A stretch of DNA of 64,000 bases from Rhodanobacter lindaniclasticus. Lineage in GTDB: Bacteria > Pseudomonadota > Gammaproteobacteria > Xanthomonadales > Rhodanobacteraceae. The notes below the pieces were generated by a model that was not told the origin of the DNA, did not search any database, and saw only the letters and a program-made list of their open reading frames with translations. Location of the stretch: contig NZ_MWIO01000013.1 of NCBI RefSeq assembly GCF_004799035.1, positions 124,001-188,000 on the forward strand, in the 5' to 3' direction. Position 1 is the first letter of the stretch. The number at the start of each line of letters is the position of its first letter. A program made the position numbers and the translations under genes. This document shows, one piece after another, positions 51,958 through 61,537 of this stretch.

Positions 51958-53115
51958 TCAGGCGAAGGCGTCGACGAGTCCGACCTGGGCCAGCGGGACG
52001 ATCTGGCCGGGACCGGCGACGTCGTCGATGGCGGCGATTTCGTCGCCCTGCCCGCGATGGCCGGCTTGGCCGCCGCGATCGTGTTGTCCCACGTCGGCGT
52101 GGCCGAGCGACAAGCCGTGGCGGGCGAGCATCTGGTCGAGCTGGGGCAGAGCCTGCTGCACGGCGGTAACGGCGCCGGGGTGCTGGGCCTGCAACACCAC
52201 ATCGACGCGGTTGTGCTGCACGCTGATCTTCAGATCGAGCGAACCCAGCTCTTCCGGATGCAGGCGGATGCGTGCCTGCTTGACGTCATGGCCGACGAAC
52301 CAGGCCAGCTGCTGGCCCAGTTCCTGCGCGAAGGCGTGTGCGGGAGCCACCGGTACCGGCGCGGCGGCCGGCGTCATTGCCGCGGCGGCGTGGGCGACGG
52401 CGGGCGCCACGCTGGGCGCGACCTCGAGTCGCGCCGTTTCGCGGGTGGCGTCCGGGTCGAGCTTCAGCAGTTCGGCGGCAGGGGTGGCGGTGGCTGCAGC
52501 CATGACGGCGGGGTCGATGGCAGGCGTGACGGGCACGGCCGTTGCGCCAGCCTGACCGAGCGCCGCAAGCCCGGGCTGCGCGGCGGCCAATCGTGCCGCG
52601 GTGGCGTCGACGATGCCGGACGCGGCGCCGCCGACCGGCGCGGCGGGATGGACCGGCGCGGGAGCGATCAAGGCGAGCATCGCTTCGACCAGGGCGGGGG
52701 CGCCCGCGTCGGCGTCGTCGTCCTTGCCACGGGCGGGCGGCTCCGCGGTGGCCACGTCGGCGATCGCCTCGTGCGATGACGGTGGCGCGGCGACCGGCAT
52801 GGCGGGAGCGGCGGCGTCAGCAGCCGGCGGCGGCGTGGTGGCCTCGCGCGACGGGTCCAGGCGATCGGTGGCGGACGCCAGTTGCGCGTTTGGCCCCTTC
52901 GGCGAGGGATCGTCGCGACGGTCGCGCCCCGGGTCCGGGCCGTGCTGCGGACGCGCATCGTGCGCATCGCGGGCGGACGAAACGCCCTGCCCGCGCGCGT
53001 CCTGCAGGCGCTGGTGGAACGGCGCCGCGCCCGGGGATTCCGACGTGCTCGTGTTCGCGACCGCTTTGGCGGCGACCGTGGATGCGGACAACGATCCGAC
53101 GTGGCTGGCAGTCAT
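51958..53115 (-). CDS. fliK: Flagellar hook-length control protein FliK
   Basis: A 385-residue protein of typical FliK layout: a long Ala/Pro/Thr-rich disordered N-terminal ruler (to about residue 255) and a compact C-terminal Flg_hook domain (GHDVKQARIRLHPEELGSLDLKISVQ, HPGAVTAVQQALPQLDQMLARHGL). The end is extended by a His/Gly/Gln-rich tail. It measures hook length and triggers the FlhB switch. It is the last gene of the fliE-K run, 82 bp after fliJ. Confidence 0.92.
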   Translation of the reverse strand: MTASHVGSLSASTVAAKAVANTSTSESPGAAPFHQRLQDARGQGVSSARDAHDARPQHGPDPGRDRRDDPSPKGPNAQLASATDRLDPSREATTPPPAADAAAPAMPVAAPPSSHEAIADVATAEPPARGKDDDADAGAPALVEAMLALIAPAPVHPAAPVGGAASGIVDATAARLAAAQPGLAALGQAGATAVPVTPAIDPAVMAAATATPAAELLKLDPDATRETARLEVAPSVAPAVAHAAAAMTPAAAPVPVAPAHAFAQELGQQLAWFVGHDVKQARIRLHPEELGSLDLKISVQHNRVDVVLQAQHPGAVTAVQQALPQLDQMLARHGLSLGHADVGQHDRGGQAGHRGQGDEIAAIDDVAGPGQIVPLAQVGLVDAFA

Positions 53116-53197
53116 GGCAAGAAGGCTCCTGGCGGGGCAACACGGCCGCGCCGGAGCGCAGGCACGTGGCCGAGGCGGGATGGGCGGGCGCGATGCA

Positions 53198-53620
53198 TCA
53201 CGGCCGCCGGTGCTGGAAACGTTCGTCGAGTTCGGCCTGCTCGCGGCGTTCCTCGGCGCGGCGCTCGTTCTCGACGTGATGGGCGACCACGCTGTCCAGC
53301 GCGCTTTCGCGGGCGTGGCTGCGGGTCCAGTCCGCGCGCACCAGCTCCAGCTGGCGCTGCTGGCGGGCGACTTCGGCCACCTGCTGGGTGATCGCCTGGT
53401 CGATGCGCTGGATGAAGGCCTGCCGGTTGAGCATGGCGCTGACGCTGGAGGCGGCGTCGCCGCCGCTGGCGTACTCGTCGCGATAGCGATGCAGTTCGCT
53501 CAGCTGGTGTTCGGCGCGCGCCAGCTGCTGCTGCTGCGCGGCGAAACGGGTCAACGCATCCTCGCTGCGCTGGCGGGCCTGGTCCACGGCCGGTTGCAAT
53601 CGTTCGGCGCGGGAACTCAT
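53198..53620 (-). CDS. fliJ: Flagellar export protein FliJ
   Basis: A 140-residue, almost wholly coiled-coil protein ([26 protein letters not shown], then [22 protein letters not shown]). FliJ is the central stalk of the FliI ATPase ring and links it to FlhA. Low sequence identity is normal for the family; the position right after fliI with an ATGA overlap settles the call. Confidence 0.9.
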   Translation of the reverse strand: MSSRAERLQPAVDQARQRSEDALTRFAAQQQQLARAEHQLSELHRYRDEYASGGDAASSVSAMLNRQAFIQRIDQAITQQVAEVARQQRQLELVRADWTRSHARESALDSVVAHHVENERRAEERREQAELDERFQHRRP

Positions 53621-54984
53621 TCATGCACCTGTTCGGCAAGCACGGCCAGGCGTTCGATGGCCTGGTCGAGCGTGATCGGTTCGTCCACTTCCTGCTGCAG
53701 GAATGCGCGCAGTTGCGGCCACATCTCGATGGCCAGGTCCACCTGCGGGTCGGAACCCTTCTGATAGGCACCCACCGCGATCAGGTCGCGTTGCTGGCGA
53801 TAGGCGGAATAGATCTGGCGGAAGCGTTGCGCGCTGCGCATGTGCTCGCGCGTGGCGACCGCCGGCATCACGCGGCTGATCGAGGCCTCGATGTCGATGG
53901 CCGGGTAATGGCCGGCTTCGGCGAGGTCGCGCGAGAGCACGATGTGGCCGTCCAGGATCGCGCGCGCCGCATCGGCGATCGGATCGTGGCGGTAGTCGTC
54001 GCCCTCGGTGAGCACGGTGTAGAAGGCGGTGATCGAGCCCTTGCCGTCGGCATCGTTGCCGGCGCGCTCGACCAGCGCCGGCATCATCGCGAACACCGAC
54101 GGCGGGTAACCCTTGGTCGCCGGCGGTTCGCCGATCGCCAGCGCGATCTCGCGCTGCGCTTGCGCGTAGCGGGTCAGCGAATCCATCAGCAGCAGCACGC
54201 GCTGGCCGCGGTCGCGGAACCATTCGGCGATCGCGGTGGCGTACTGCGCGCCGCGCAGGCGCTTGAGCGGCGGCGCGTCAGCCGGCGCGGCGACGATCAC
54301 CGCGCGCCGCCGCCCTTCCTCGCCCAGCGTGTGCTCGACGAACTCCTTCACCTCGCGGCCGCGTTCGCCGATCAGGCCCACCACCACCACATCGGCGTTG
54401 GTGTACCTGGTCATCATGCCCAGCAAGGTGGACTTGCCCACGCCGGAACCGGCGAACAGGCCCAGCCGCTGGCCGCGGCCGACGGTGAGCAGCGCGTTGA
54501 TCGCGCGCACGCCGGTGTCCAGCGGGGTGTCGATCGGCTTGCGCGCCATCGGGTTGATCGGCTCGGCCTTGAGCGCGGCGTGCTCGTCCGATTCCAGCGG
54601 ACCCTGCCCGTCCAGCGGCACGCCATCGGCGCCGATCACGCGGCCGAGCAGGCCCGCGCCCACCGGCAAGCCGCCGCTGCGCGCGCACGGGCGCACCCGC
54701 GCATTCGGCAGCACGCCGTGCATGTCGCCTACCGGCATCAACAGCAGGCGCTCGTCGGCGAAGCCGACCACCTCGGTATCGAGCGTGGCGCCGTCGGCGG
54801 TGTCGACCAGGCAACGCGCACCCAGCGCGGCCTCGCAGCCTTCGGCCTCCAGGGTGAGTCCGACCACCCGGCGCAGGCTGCCCTCGACCACCAGCGTGCG
54901 CGCGGTCTCGGCGAGACTGCGCCTACGGGACAACTTCTGCTGCCACGTTTCGCGGCGTGCGGCGATGGCGGACTCAGGCGTCAT
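53617..54984 (-). CDS. fliI: Flagellum-specific ATPase FliI
   Basis: A 455-residue ATPase of the F1-beta family. The Walker A is GSGVGKST (179-186), followed by [41 protein letters not shown] and the [21 protein letters not shown] segment. It hydrolyses ATP to feed export substrates to the gate. About 230 bp containing a palindromic repeat separate it from fliH. Confidence 0.97.
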   Translation of the reverse strand: MTPESAIAARRETWQQKLSRRRSLAETARTLVVEGSLRRVVGLTLEAEGCEAALGARCLVDTADGATLDTEVVGFADERLLLMPVGDMHGVLPNARVRPCARSGGLPVGAGLLGRVIGADGVPLDGQGPLESDEHAALKAEPINPMARKPIDTPLDTGVRAINALLTVGRGQRLGLFAGSGVGKSTLLGMMTRYTNADVVVVGLIGERGREVKEFVEHTLGEEGRRRAVIVAAPADAPPLKRLRGAQYATAIAEWFRDRGQRVLLLMDSLTRYAQAQREIALAIGEPPATKGYPPSVFAMMPALVERAGNDADGKGSITAFYTVLTEGDDYRHDPIADAARAILDGHIVLSRDLAEAGHYPAIDIEASISRVMPAVATREHMRSAQRFRQIYSAYRQQRDLIAVGAYQKGSDPQVDLAIEMWPQLRAFLQQEVDEPITLDQAIERLAVLAEQVHE

Positions 54985-55040
54985 GGAGCGGACAGCAAGG
55001 AGTGTGTGGCGAGATCAAGGGGAGGGCTGCACGAAACCCG

Positions 55041-55152
55041 CTCCCCCCCCTGCCTGCAGGGGGAGGTTGGGAGGGGGTAAAGCTCTTGACCTTGCTCCTG
55101 GCTTGCCAGGAGCAACCCCACCCCAACCCTCCCCTGCAAGCAGGGGAGGGGG
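55041..55152. repeat. Composite inverted repeat between fliH and fliI
   Basis: The left part GCTCCCCCCCCTGCCTGCAG with GGGGGAGGTTGGGAGGGGG pairs with the right part CCCCACCCCAACCCTCCCC, then CTGCAAGCAGGGGAGGGGG. The centre is TTGCTCCTGGCTTGCCAGGA, a perfect hairpin. The string AAGCTCTTGACC that follows the G-rich block also follows the matching block at 48182-48223. It fills most of the 228-bp gap 54985-55212, which has no gene. Confidence 0.7.
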
Positions 55153-55212
55153 CACAAGCACCACTACGTGGACGGGGTGTGTTGCTCCGGACAGCAGCGA
55201 GGGGATGGTGGC

Positions 55213-55860
55213 TCACGCGTTGCCCTCCCCGGCGGCGACAACCTCGTCACCGGCGTCGTCGCCGAGCACGGCATCGACCACCGCGGCCAGGCGGGCATCC
55301 ACGCGTGCATCCAGCCGCGAGCGTTCGCTTTCCAGGCGGCAGTCGCCGCGCGCCAGCGTGGGATCGGCGAGCAGTTGCCAATGGCTTTCGAGCGCGCCGA
55401 GGTCACGCAGCAGGGCCAGGTCGTCCGGGTGCACGTGCACGCGCAGCTCGCGCGCGGCGGCGGGCAGCGCGGCCGCGGCCTGACGCACGGCCTGCGCGAT
55501 CAGCTCGGGGGAGAGTTTCAATTCGCGCACGATCACCCGGCGTGCGATCACCGTGGCCAGCCGCGCCAGTTCCTTCTCGACCTGCTCGTCGAGCGACTGC
55601 AGCGGACGGGCGACGGCGTCGCACAGCGCACCGAGCCGGGCCAGTTGCTCGCGCACCTGTTGCTGCCCCGCGGCCAGCCCTTCGGCGTGGCCGCTGGTGA
55701 AGCCCTCCGCCCGCGCCTGCTGGTGCAGCGCCTCCAGCTCGCGCACGGTCGGTTGCGGGGCGGGCGGATCGGTCGCGCGGCGATGCGGATGGTCGTTGCC
55801 GACCTCCGGCAGCTCCCAGCGCCGGAAATCCTGTGCCGCGTTGTGGAACACGGCGACCAT
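55213..55860 (-). CDS. fliH: Flagellar assembly protein FliH
   Basis: A 215-residue protein. An extended N-terminal part precedes a Glu/Gln/Gly helix (LEALHQQARAEGFTSGHAEGLAAGQQQVREQL, with GxxxG spacing typical of FliH) and a C-terminal V1-ATPase E-like domain (ALPAAARELRVHVHPDDLALLRDLG). It binds and restrains FliI. Its ATG shares one base with the fliG stop. Confidence 0.92.
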   Translation of the reverse strand: MVAVFHNAAQDFRRWELPEVGNDHPHRRATDPPAPQPTVRELEALHQQARAEGFTSGHAEGLAAGQQQVREQLARLGALCDAVARPLQSLDEQVEKELARLATVIARRVIVRELKLSPELIAQAVRQAAAALPAAARELRVHVHPDDLALLRDLGALESHWQLLADPTLARGDCRLESERSRLDARVDARLAAVVDAVLGDDAGDEVVAAGEGNA

Positions 55861-56876
55861 CAGACGAACTCATCCCCGCCGGCGGCGAGGCTGAGCTGGC
55901 CAGCGTCGGACAATTTGCGGGCGATGCCGAGCACTTCCTTCTGCGCCGCGTCGACTTCGCTCAGGCGCACCGGGCCCTTCACTTCGAGGTCGTCGCGCAT
56001 CATGTCGGCGGCGCGCTTGGACATGTTGGCGAAGATCTTTTCGCGGATCTCCGGCTCGGCGCCCTTCAGCGCGGTGACCAGGGTGGCCGAGGGCACTTCG
56101 CGCAACAGCACCTGCATGCCGCGGTCGTCCAGCTCGACCAGGTCTTCGAACACGAACATCAGGTCTTCGATCTTCTCGCCCAGCGCCTCGTCCTGGCTGC
56201 GGATGGCCGACATCAGCTCGGTCTCGCGGCTGCCTTCCATCGCGTTGAGGATGTCGGCGGCGGCCTTGAGCCCGCCGACGCTGGCGGACTTGAGTTTCTT
56301 GGAACCGCCGGAGAACTGGCGCTCCATGATTTCGTCCAGCTCGTTCAGCGCGTGCGGCTGCACACCGTCGAGCGTGGCAATGCGCATCAGCGCGTCGGAA
56401 CGCACGCGCGGCGGCAGGTAGCCGATCACTTCGGCGGCCTGGTCCGGCTCCAGGTGCGCCAGCACCAGCGCGATGATCTGCGGATGCTCCTGGTTGATCA
56501 TCTCGGCGATCGCGCGGCTCTCCATCCACTTGAGCGATTCCAGGCCCTTGCTGGAACGCCCGAGCAGGATGCGGTCGATCAGGCCGCCGGCCTTGGTCTC
56601 GCCCAGTGCGTTGACCAGGATCTTGCGGATGTATTCCTCGGTGCCCACGCCGAGCGAGGTCTGCCGCCCGATGTCTTCGTCGAGCTTGTCCAGCGCCTTG
56701 GTCACGTGTTCGCGGCTGACGCTGGTCAGCGCGGCCATCGCGGTGCCGATGGTCTGCACGTCGCGGGCGCTGAGGTGCTTGAGCACCTCGGCGGCGTCCT
56801 GCTCGCCCAGGGTCAGCAGCAGGATCGCCGCACGCTGGGCACCGGTGATCGGCGCGTCATGTTGGTTAGTTGCCAT
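55860..56876 (-). CDS. fliG: Flagellar motor switch protein FliG
   Basis: A 338-residue C-ring protein with the three FliG domains. The C-terminal torque helix carries the charged pattern MFVFEDLVELDDRGMQVLLREV. The N-terminal part (LLTLGEQDAAEVLKHLSARDVQTIGTAMA) binds FliF, and the middle EHPQ motif is in INQEHPQIIALVLAHL. The start overlaps the fliF stop by 11 bp. Confidence 0.97.
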   Translation of the reverse strand: MATNQHDAPITGAQRAAILLLTLGEQDAAEVLKHLSARDVQTIGTAMAALTSVSREHVTKALDKLDEDIGRQTSLGVGTEEYIRKILVNALGETKAGGLIDRILLGRSSKGLESLKWMESRAIAEMINQEHPQIIALVLAHLEPDQAAEVIGYLPPRVRSDALMRIATLDGVQPHALNELDEIMERQFSGGSKKLKSASVGGLKAAADILNAMEGSRETELMSAIRSQDEALGEKIEDLMFVFEDLVELDDRGMQVLLREVPSATLVTALKGAEPEIREKIFANMSKRAADMMRDDLEVKGPVRLSEVDAAQKEVLGIARKLSDAGQLSLAAGGDEFV

Positions 56877-58572
56877 CTTCGCTTACCCAGTTCCTCACGA
56901 CCTGCGCCACTTGCCTGGAGTTTTCGCCGACCAGGCGGCGAGCCTGGCCGATGCGTTGTTCGTATTCGAGCGCGGGCATGGCACCGGCGAGCCGCGCCGG
57001 TTGTTCGTCGGCCTCCGGCTCATCGGCCACGCGCACCGAGATCTGCGATTTCGGCGCAGGCAGCGCCCTGGCACCGGACGTGCCGCGGGTCACGCCGCGC
57101 AGCAGCGGGCGCAGCAGGCCGAACGCCACCAGCAAGGCGATCAGCACGCCGATGCCCTGCTTGATCAGATCCATCGCGCCGGGCCGCTCCCACAGCGGCG
57201 GCTCGGGCAACGCATCGGGCGCCACCGGACGCTGGAACGGCTGGTTCACCACGCTGACGCTGTCGCCGCGCGCGGCGTCGAAGCCCACCGCGTTCTTGGT
57301 CAGCTCGGTGAGCCGCTCCAGCTCCTGCGTGGTGAACGGCACGCCGGCGGAAGCCGCAGCGGCGGCGCTGGCGGCGGTGGCCGGGCCCTTGTCGGCGAGT
57401 TTGTTGTCCAGCACCACGGCCACGGTGAGCCGAGCCAGTCGTCCGGCCGGGTCGCTGATGTGGCTGATGGTGCGATCGAGTTCGAAGTTGCGCGTGGCGC
57501 TGCTGGACACGTCGCCGCTGGCCACCGTGGCGCTGGACGCGGCGGCGGCCGGGTTCGCCTTGCCGGCATCCGGGTTGGCCGCAGTGGGCTGCGCCACCAG
57601 GCTGGGCGGCTGGTTGCTCAACGCGCCGGGGACGCCGCCGTTGCCGCCCGCGCCGCCGCGCCGTTCGCTGCTGGTCTGTTCGCTGCGCAACGCCGGGTGG
57701 TCGTGGCCGTAGGTTTCGGTGGCTTTTTCCGACTGGCTGAAATCGAGATCCGCATAGACCTGCGCGCGCACGCGGCCGGGTCCGACCAGCGGGGTGAGCA
57801 GTTCCTCGATGCGCTGCGCGTAGGTGTTCTCGATGCGCGTGGCCATGCGCAGGCGATCGTCACCCACGGCGGCGGGACTGCTCGGATCGGTGGTCAGCAA
57901 CTGGCCCTGCTGATCGACCACCGACACCTGCCGCGCGTCGAGCCCGGGCACGCTGGAGGCGACCAGGTGCACGATCGCGGCGACCTGGCCGGCGTCGAGC
58001 TGGCGACCGGGATAGAGCGTGACCAGCACCGAGGCGCTGGCTTCGCGGTTGTCGCGGATGAATGCCGACGGCTTGGCCATCGCCAGATGCACGCGCGCGG
58101 CGCGCACCGACTGCAGGCCGCCGATGGTGGCGCTGAGATCGCTCTCCAGCATTTGCTGGTAGCGGGTGCGCTCGGCCAGGTCGCTCATGCCGAACGGCGA
58201 GTCGGACGCAGGCATCACGCTGCTGCTGGCGCTGCCGCGCGGCAGGCCCTTGCTGGCCAGCTTCAGGCGCAGGCCGGCCAGGTCGGCGGCCGGCGCCATG
58301 ATCGAGGAGCCGTCCGCACTCAACTGGAACGGCGTGTTGCCCGCCTGCAGTTCCTGCGCCACCGCAGCGGCGTCCTTCTGGTCCAGCCCGGCGTAGAGCA
58401 GGCCGTAGTTCGGGCCACGCGACCACAGCACCACCGCCACGCCCAGCGCCACGGCGGCGGCGATCGCCACCAGCAACAGCGCCTGGCGCGCGGCCGGGCT
58501 GCGGGCGATCTGCTTGAGGGGGTCCTGTCGCGGCGCGTCGTTGTCGCGCGCCGCGATGGCGTTGTCGGCCAT
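56866..58572 (-). CDS. fliF: Flagellar MS-ring protein FliF
   Basis: A 568-residue protein with two membrane helices (about residues 30-50 and 465-485). The periplasmic ring-building motifs sit between them (GLLYAGLDQKDAAAVAQELQ, RVHLAMAKPSAFIRDNREASASVLV). A Gly/Ala-rich insertion lies near residues 300-345. The C-terminal cytoplasmic tail (EQRIGQARRLVGENSRQVAQVVRNWV) binds FliG. It starts 44 bp after fliE. Confidence 0.97.
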   Translation of the reverse strand: MADNAIAARDNDAPRQDPLKQIARSPAARQALLLVAIAAAVALGVAVVLWSRGPNYGLLYAGLDQKDAAAVAQELQAGNTPFQLSADGSSIMAPAADLAGLRLKLASKGLPRGSASSSVMPASDSPFGMSDLAERTRYQQMLESDLSATIGGLQSVRAARVHLAMAKPSAFIRDNREASASVLVTLYPGRQLDAGQVAAIVHLVASSVPGLDARQVSVVDQQGQLLTTDPSSPAAVGDDRLRMATRIENTYAQRIEELLTPLVGPGRVRAQVYADLDFSQSEKATETYGHDHPALRSEQTSSERRGGAGGNGGVPGALSNQPPSLVAQPTAANPDAGKANPAAAASSATVASGDVSSSATRNFELDRTISHISDPAGRLARLTVAVVLDNKLADKGPATAASAAAAASAGVPFTTQELERLTELTKNAVGFDAARGDSVSVVNQPFQRPVAPDALPEPPLWERPGAMDLIKQGIGVLIALLVAFGLLRPLLRGVTRGTSGARALPAPKSQISVRVADEPEADEQPARLAGAMPALEYEQRIGQARRLVGENSRQVAQVVRNWVSEDGN

Positions 58573-58616
58573 GGTGTTGCTCGTATGGGGTAAGCGGGGT
58601 CAGCGGGGCGCCGGGA

Positions 58617-58943
58617 TCACACCGGCATGTTCATGATTTCCTTGTACGCATCGACCAACTTGTTGCGCACCTCGACCATCGTGCGCAGCGAGAGATCGGC
58701 CTTCTGCACCGCGATCATGGTGCGGCCCAGGTCCGCGCCCGGATCGCCGCGCTCGAAGCTGGCGGCCATGCGGCCGGCTTCCATCTGGTTGCGCCCCACC
58801 GCGGACACCGACTCCTTCAACACCGACGAAAAGTCCGGCTGTGCCGCGGTCGGTGCGATCTTCGCCACCGCTTGCGGCGCGCGCACCTGCGCCGACATCT
58901 GGCGCATCTGTGAAAGCAGGTTGTTGACGTCGATCGTGCTCAT
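58617..58943 (-). CDS. fliE: Flagellar hook-basal body protein FliE
   Basis: A 108-residue protein linking the MS ring to the rod. The C-terminal half (DLGRTMIAVQKADLSLRTMVEVRNKLVDAYKEIMNMPV) is the well-conserved part. First gene of the fliEFGHIJK run, with a sigma-54 promoter at 59000-59014. It lies downstream of fleQ on the same strand. Confidence 0.95.
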   Translation of the reverse strand: MSTIDVNNLLSQMRQMSAQVRAPQAVAKIAPTAAQPDFSSVLKESVSAVGRNQMEAGRMAASFERGDPGADLGRTMIAVQKADLSLRTMVEVRNKLVDAYKEIMNMPV

Positions 58944-58999
58944 CGCGGTGCGTCCTCATGACGTATTCCCGACGCGTGGCGGGTTTCTCGGGGGTGGTT

Positions 59000-59014
59000 G
59001 CAGGAGGCGTGCCA
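59000..59014 (-). promoter_or_regulatory. Sigma-54 (RpoN) promoter of fliEFGHIJK
   Basis: On the minus strand TGGCACG-CCTC-CTGC: the -24 element is perfect and the -12 element has one change (CTGC for TTGC), with correct spacing. It lies 57 bp upstream of the fliE ATG in the gap after fleQ. Confidence 0.75.
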
Positions 59015-59082
59015 GTGGGGCCGACATTGGAGATTTGCAGAAGCAGCGACACGGCGGCTCTTGCTGTTCCGAATTCCGGCCG

Positions 59083-60507
59083 CTAGGCGGCCATGCTGTT
59101 CTGCAGTCCGTATTTGCGCAGCTTCTCCACCAGGGTGGTGCGTTGCATGTGGAGCAGGCGGGCAGCGTGGGCGACGACGCCGCCGGTGGCGTCGAGTGCC
59201 TGGCGGATCAGACCCACTTCGATGTCGGCAAGGTGGTCTTTCAGATCGAGGCCTTCTTCCGGCAGCAGGCGTTCGGATTCGGCCGCCGGTTGCAGGGCAA
59301 TGCCGGCGATCGCGGGCTCTTCGCCCATCATCGCCAGCACCGCGGCACCGTGTTCCTCGCCGGCCAGCGCGGCGCCGCGGTACTTCGCCGGCAGGTCGCT
59401 GCTGCGCACTTCGCCGTGCGGAAACAGGATGGCCATGCGCTCGACCAGGTTGGACAGCTCGCGCACGTTGCCCGGCCACGGGTAGGCGCGCAGCGACTGC
59501 ATCGCGCCGGTGCTGAAACGCACCACGCCCAGGCCGCGGCGCGCGCCGCGCAGGTTGAACTCGGCGATCAGGGTGGGCAGGTCCTCCAGCCGCTCGTGCA
59601 GCGAGGGCAGCTCCAGCGGGAACACGCTGAGGCGGTAATAGAGATCCTCGCGGAAGCGATCTTCGGCGATCGCCTGCTCCAGGTTGCGGTGGGTGGCGGC
59701 GATGATGCGCACGTCGCAATGCAGCGTCTTGTTGCCGCCGACGCGCTCGTAGGCGCGCTCCTGCAGCACGCGCAGCAGCTTCACCTGCATCGGCAGGCTC
59801 ATGTCGCCGATTTCGTCGAGGAACAGGGTGCCGCCCTCGGCCATCTCGAAGCGGCCCTTGCGGGCGCTGATGGCACCGGTGAAGGCGCCCTTCTCGTGGC
59901 CGAACAGTTCGCTTTCCAGCAGCTCCGGCGGGATCGCGCCGCAGTTGATCGCCACGAACGGCTTGTCGCGACGCGGCGAGTTCTCGTGGATGGCGCGGGC
60001 CACCATCTCCTTGCCGGTGCCCGATTCGCCAAGCACCAGCACGTTGGAATCGAACGGCGCGACCTGGCGGATCAAACCGTTGACCCGCACCATCGGCGCG
60101 GAGTCGCCGACGAAGCGCAGCCCGCCGGAACGGCCGCCGAGCAATCGTGCATATACATTGCGCAGCGCCTCGGTGAGCTTCTCGTAGCTGAGCGGGAACG
60201 CCAGCGTGGCGGTACGGCCGGCGAACGGGGATTTCGCCGCGCCCAGCCGCTGCGCCCAGGGCGAGTCCTCGGCCAGCAACACCGGGATGTGCGCGGCGCT
60301 GGCGCCGAGCAGGGCGAACTGCCGCTCGGCCTCGGCCACGTCGTCGATGCCGCCGACGTATACCGCGCGCCATGCGTGGGAAGACTCGTCGGTATGTGCG
60401 CATTGCGCGCCGTGCTGCGGGTGGTAACCGAGGAAGTGGAGCGCCGACATCACCGCATTGACTCGCGCCGCATCGGATTCAATCACCAGAAAATCGAACT
60501 GCTGCAT
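59083..60507 (-). CDS. fleQ: Sigma-54-dependent flagellar master regulator FleQ
   Basis: A 474-residue enhancer-binding protein. The N-terminal FleQ domain ([20 protein letters not shown], residues 1-120) lacks the full set of receiver acidic residues. The AAA+ domain has Walker A GESGTGKE (160-167), the sigma-54-contacting GAFTGA (208-213) and [10 protein letters not shown] Fis-type helix-turn-helix ends the chain ([25 protein letters not shown]). FleQ members bind cyclic di-GMP. It should activate the two sigma-54 promoters in this locus. No fleSR pair follows, unlike Pseudomonas. Confidence 0.95.
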   Translation of the reverse strand: MQQFDFLVIESDAARVNAVMSALHFLGYHPQHGAQCAHTDESSHAWRAVYVGGIDDVAEAERQFALLGASAAHIPVLLAEDSPWAQRLGAAKSPFAGRTATLAFPLSYEKLTEALRNVYARLLGGRSGGLRFVGDSAPMVRVNGLIRQVAPFDSNVLVLGESGTGKEMVARAIHENSPRRDKPFVAINCGAIPPELLESELFGHEKGAFTGAISARKGRFEMAEGGTLFLDEIGDMSLPMQVKLLRVLQERAYERVGGNKTLHCDVRIIAATHRNLEQAIAEDRFREDLYYRLSVFPLELPSLHERLEDLPTLIAEFNLRGARRGLGVVRFSTGAMQSLRAYPWPGNVRELSNLVERMAILFPHGEVRSSDLPAKYRGAALAGEEHGAAVLAMMGEEPAIAGIALQPAAESERLLPEEGLDLKDHLADIEVGLIRQALDATGGVVAHAARLLHMQRTTLVEKLRKYGLQNSMAA

Positions 60508-60891
60508 CTCTCTCTCCGTACTGCATCGTTGGCTGACCCAACTTCCGGCATGGCCATATTTCGTCACCGCCAGCGATTCGTCGCCGGGCTGATGAGCCGG
60601 TTGCAACAAGGAGGCCAGTTTCCGGCGCGCTCGCGCCGACAAAATGACGCGCACCGGAAGCCGGCGGCGTGAACGTTCCTCTGCGTGATCGAGCTGCGCG
60701 CTGTAACTCACTGACGCAGCAAGGAACGACGAAAACGCTCCCATAACCCTGCGTTATTCAACGCAAACATTCGAGCCAATTCCACGGCGATTGCCGCAGG
60801 GGGCTTCCGATGCACGGACTTGCCAATCTGCGAACTGGATCACACGAGTCGACGGCGGCTTCGCTGGCGCGACCGGTCGTCGTGCCCGGCT
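60508..60891. other. Gene-free gap between the PilZ-like gene and fleQ
   Basis: 384 bp without a credible gene on either strand. It must contain the fleQ promoter, but no clear sigma-70 or sigma-54 element was found. A perfect CGGCGCG-CT-CGCGCCG palindrome (60623-60638) is the only notable structure and could be a regulator site or hairpin in the fleQ leader. An open frame at 60810-61142 (+) is a shadow of the PilZ-like gene. Confidence 0.5.
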
Positions 60892-61446
60892 TCATCCAGG
60901 TAGCTGGCGCGCTTCTGCCACTTTGCGTCGGTGATGGCGAAAAACGAGGCGCTCAATTGCGTCACCCAATGCCTCGTTCACCGTGGGAAAACGAACGAAT
61001 GTTCGACCATCGTCGAATTGCATTTCGCGCAGCGCGGGCAGTTCCAGCGGCAGGCTGCGGCAGTGGTCGAAACGCAGGCTCAGCAGGACCGCGTCGCCGG
61101 GCAACGGCAGGTCCGCACCGAGCACCGCACCGCGCGCGTTGATCCGCACCAGGTGCCGGGCCGGCAGTGTGCCCGGGGGCACCAGCAGGCGATCGACGAT
61201 CTCCACCAGCGCGGTGAGCTTGGCATCCATGCGACGCATCTCCTGCATCAGCGGATTGTCGTCGTCGGCCGACTCCATGCGGCGTTCTTCCAGGGCGGCG
61301 ATGGCTGCCAGGGCATTGCCGTTGCTCTCGGCGAGGGCCTGCGCCTGGGCCTGCAACATCGGCCAGGCCAGCGGCTCGATCGCCACGTGCAGCAGCTCCT
61401 CGATGCTGACCCGCTGCTCGAACTCGTTCCAGCTGGCGTTGTTCAT
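60892..61446 (-). CDS. Atypical PilZ-domain protein (XC6012-like)
   Basis: A 184-residue cytoplasmic protein. The first half is helical with heptad spacing (LQAQAQALAESNGNALAAIAALEERR, then MRRMDAKLTALVEIVDRLL). The second half is a PilZ-like barrel (HLVRINARGAVLGADLPLPGDAVLLSLRF). The canonical RxxxR / DxSxxG cyclic di-GMP motifs are not evident. I recall a tetrameric, non-binding PilZ protein of this layout (XC6012) from Xanthomonas. Position between fliT and fleQ supports a flagellar role. Confidence 0.8.
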   Translation of the reverse strand: MNNASWNEFEQRVSIEELLHVAIEPLAWPMLQAQAQALAESNGNALAAIAALEERRMESADDDNPLMQEMRRMDAKLTALVEIVDRLLVPPGTLPARHLVRINARGAVLGADLPLPGDAVLLSLRFDHCRSLPLELPALREMQFDDGRTFVRFPTVNEALGDAIERLVFRHHRRKVAEARQLPG

Positions 61447-61537
61447 CGTGCGGCTCCCGGATGTCGGCTGGTGGCGCTGGCGGCAACGCCTGTCTGGCGC
61501 AGGCGACCTGCCGTGCATGATGACACCGCCGGGCGGC

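Noticed and set aside
60623-60645. GCCGACAA on the plus strand in the fleQ upstream gap
   Set aside because: It looks like a sigma-28 -10 element, but no -35 is at the right distance and no plus-strand gene lies downstream.
60755-60785. Possible sigma-54 site upstream of fleQ (TGGCTC...TTTGC on the minus strand)
   Set aside because: The GG and GC are 11 bp apart rather than 10, and the -24 element is imperfect.
60810-61142. 110-residue plus-strand frame before the PilZ-like gene
   Set aside because: It overlaps the PilZ-like gene on the other strand, is Arg/Ala-rich in its second half and has no ribosome-binding site.
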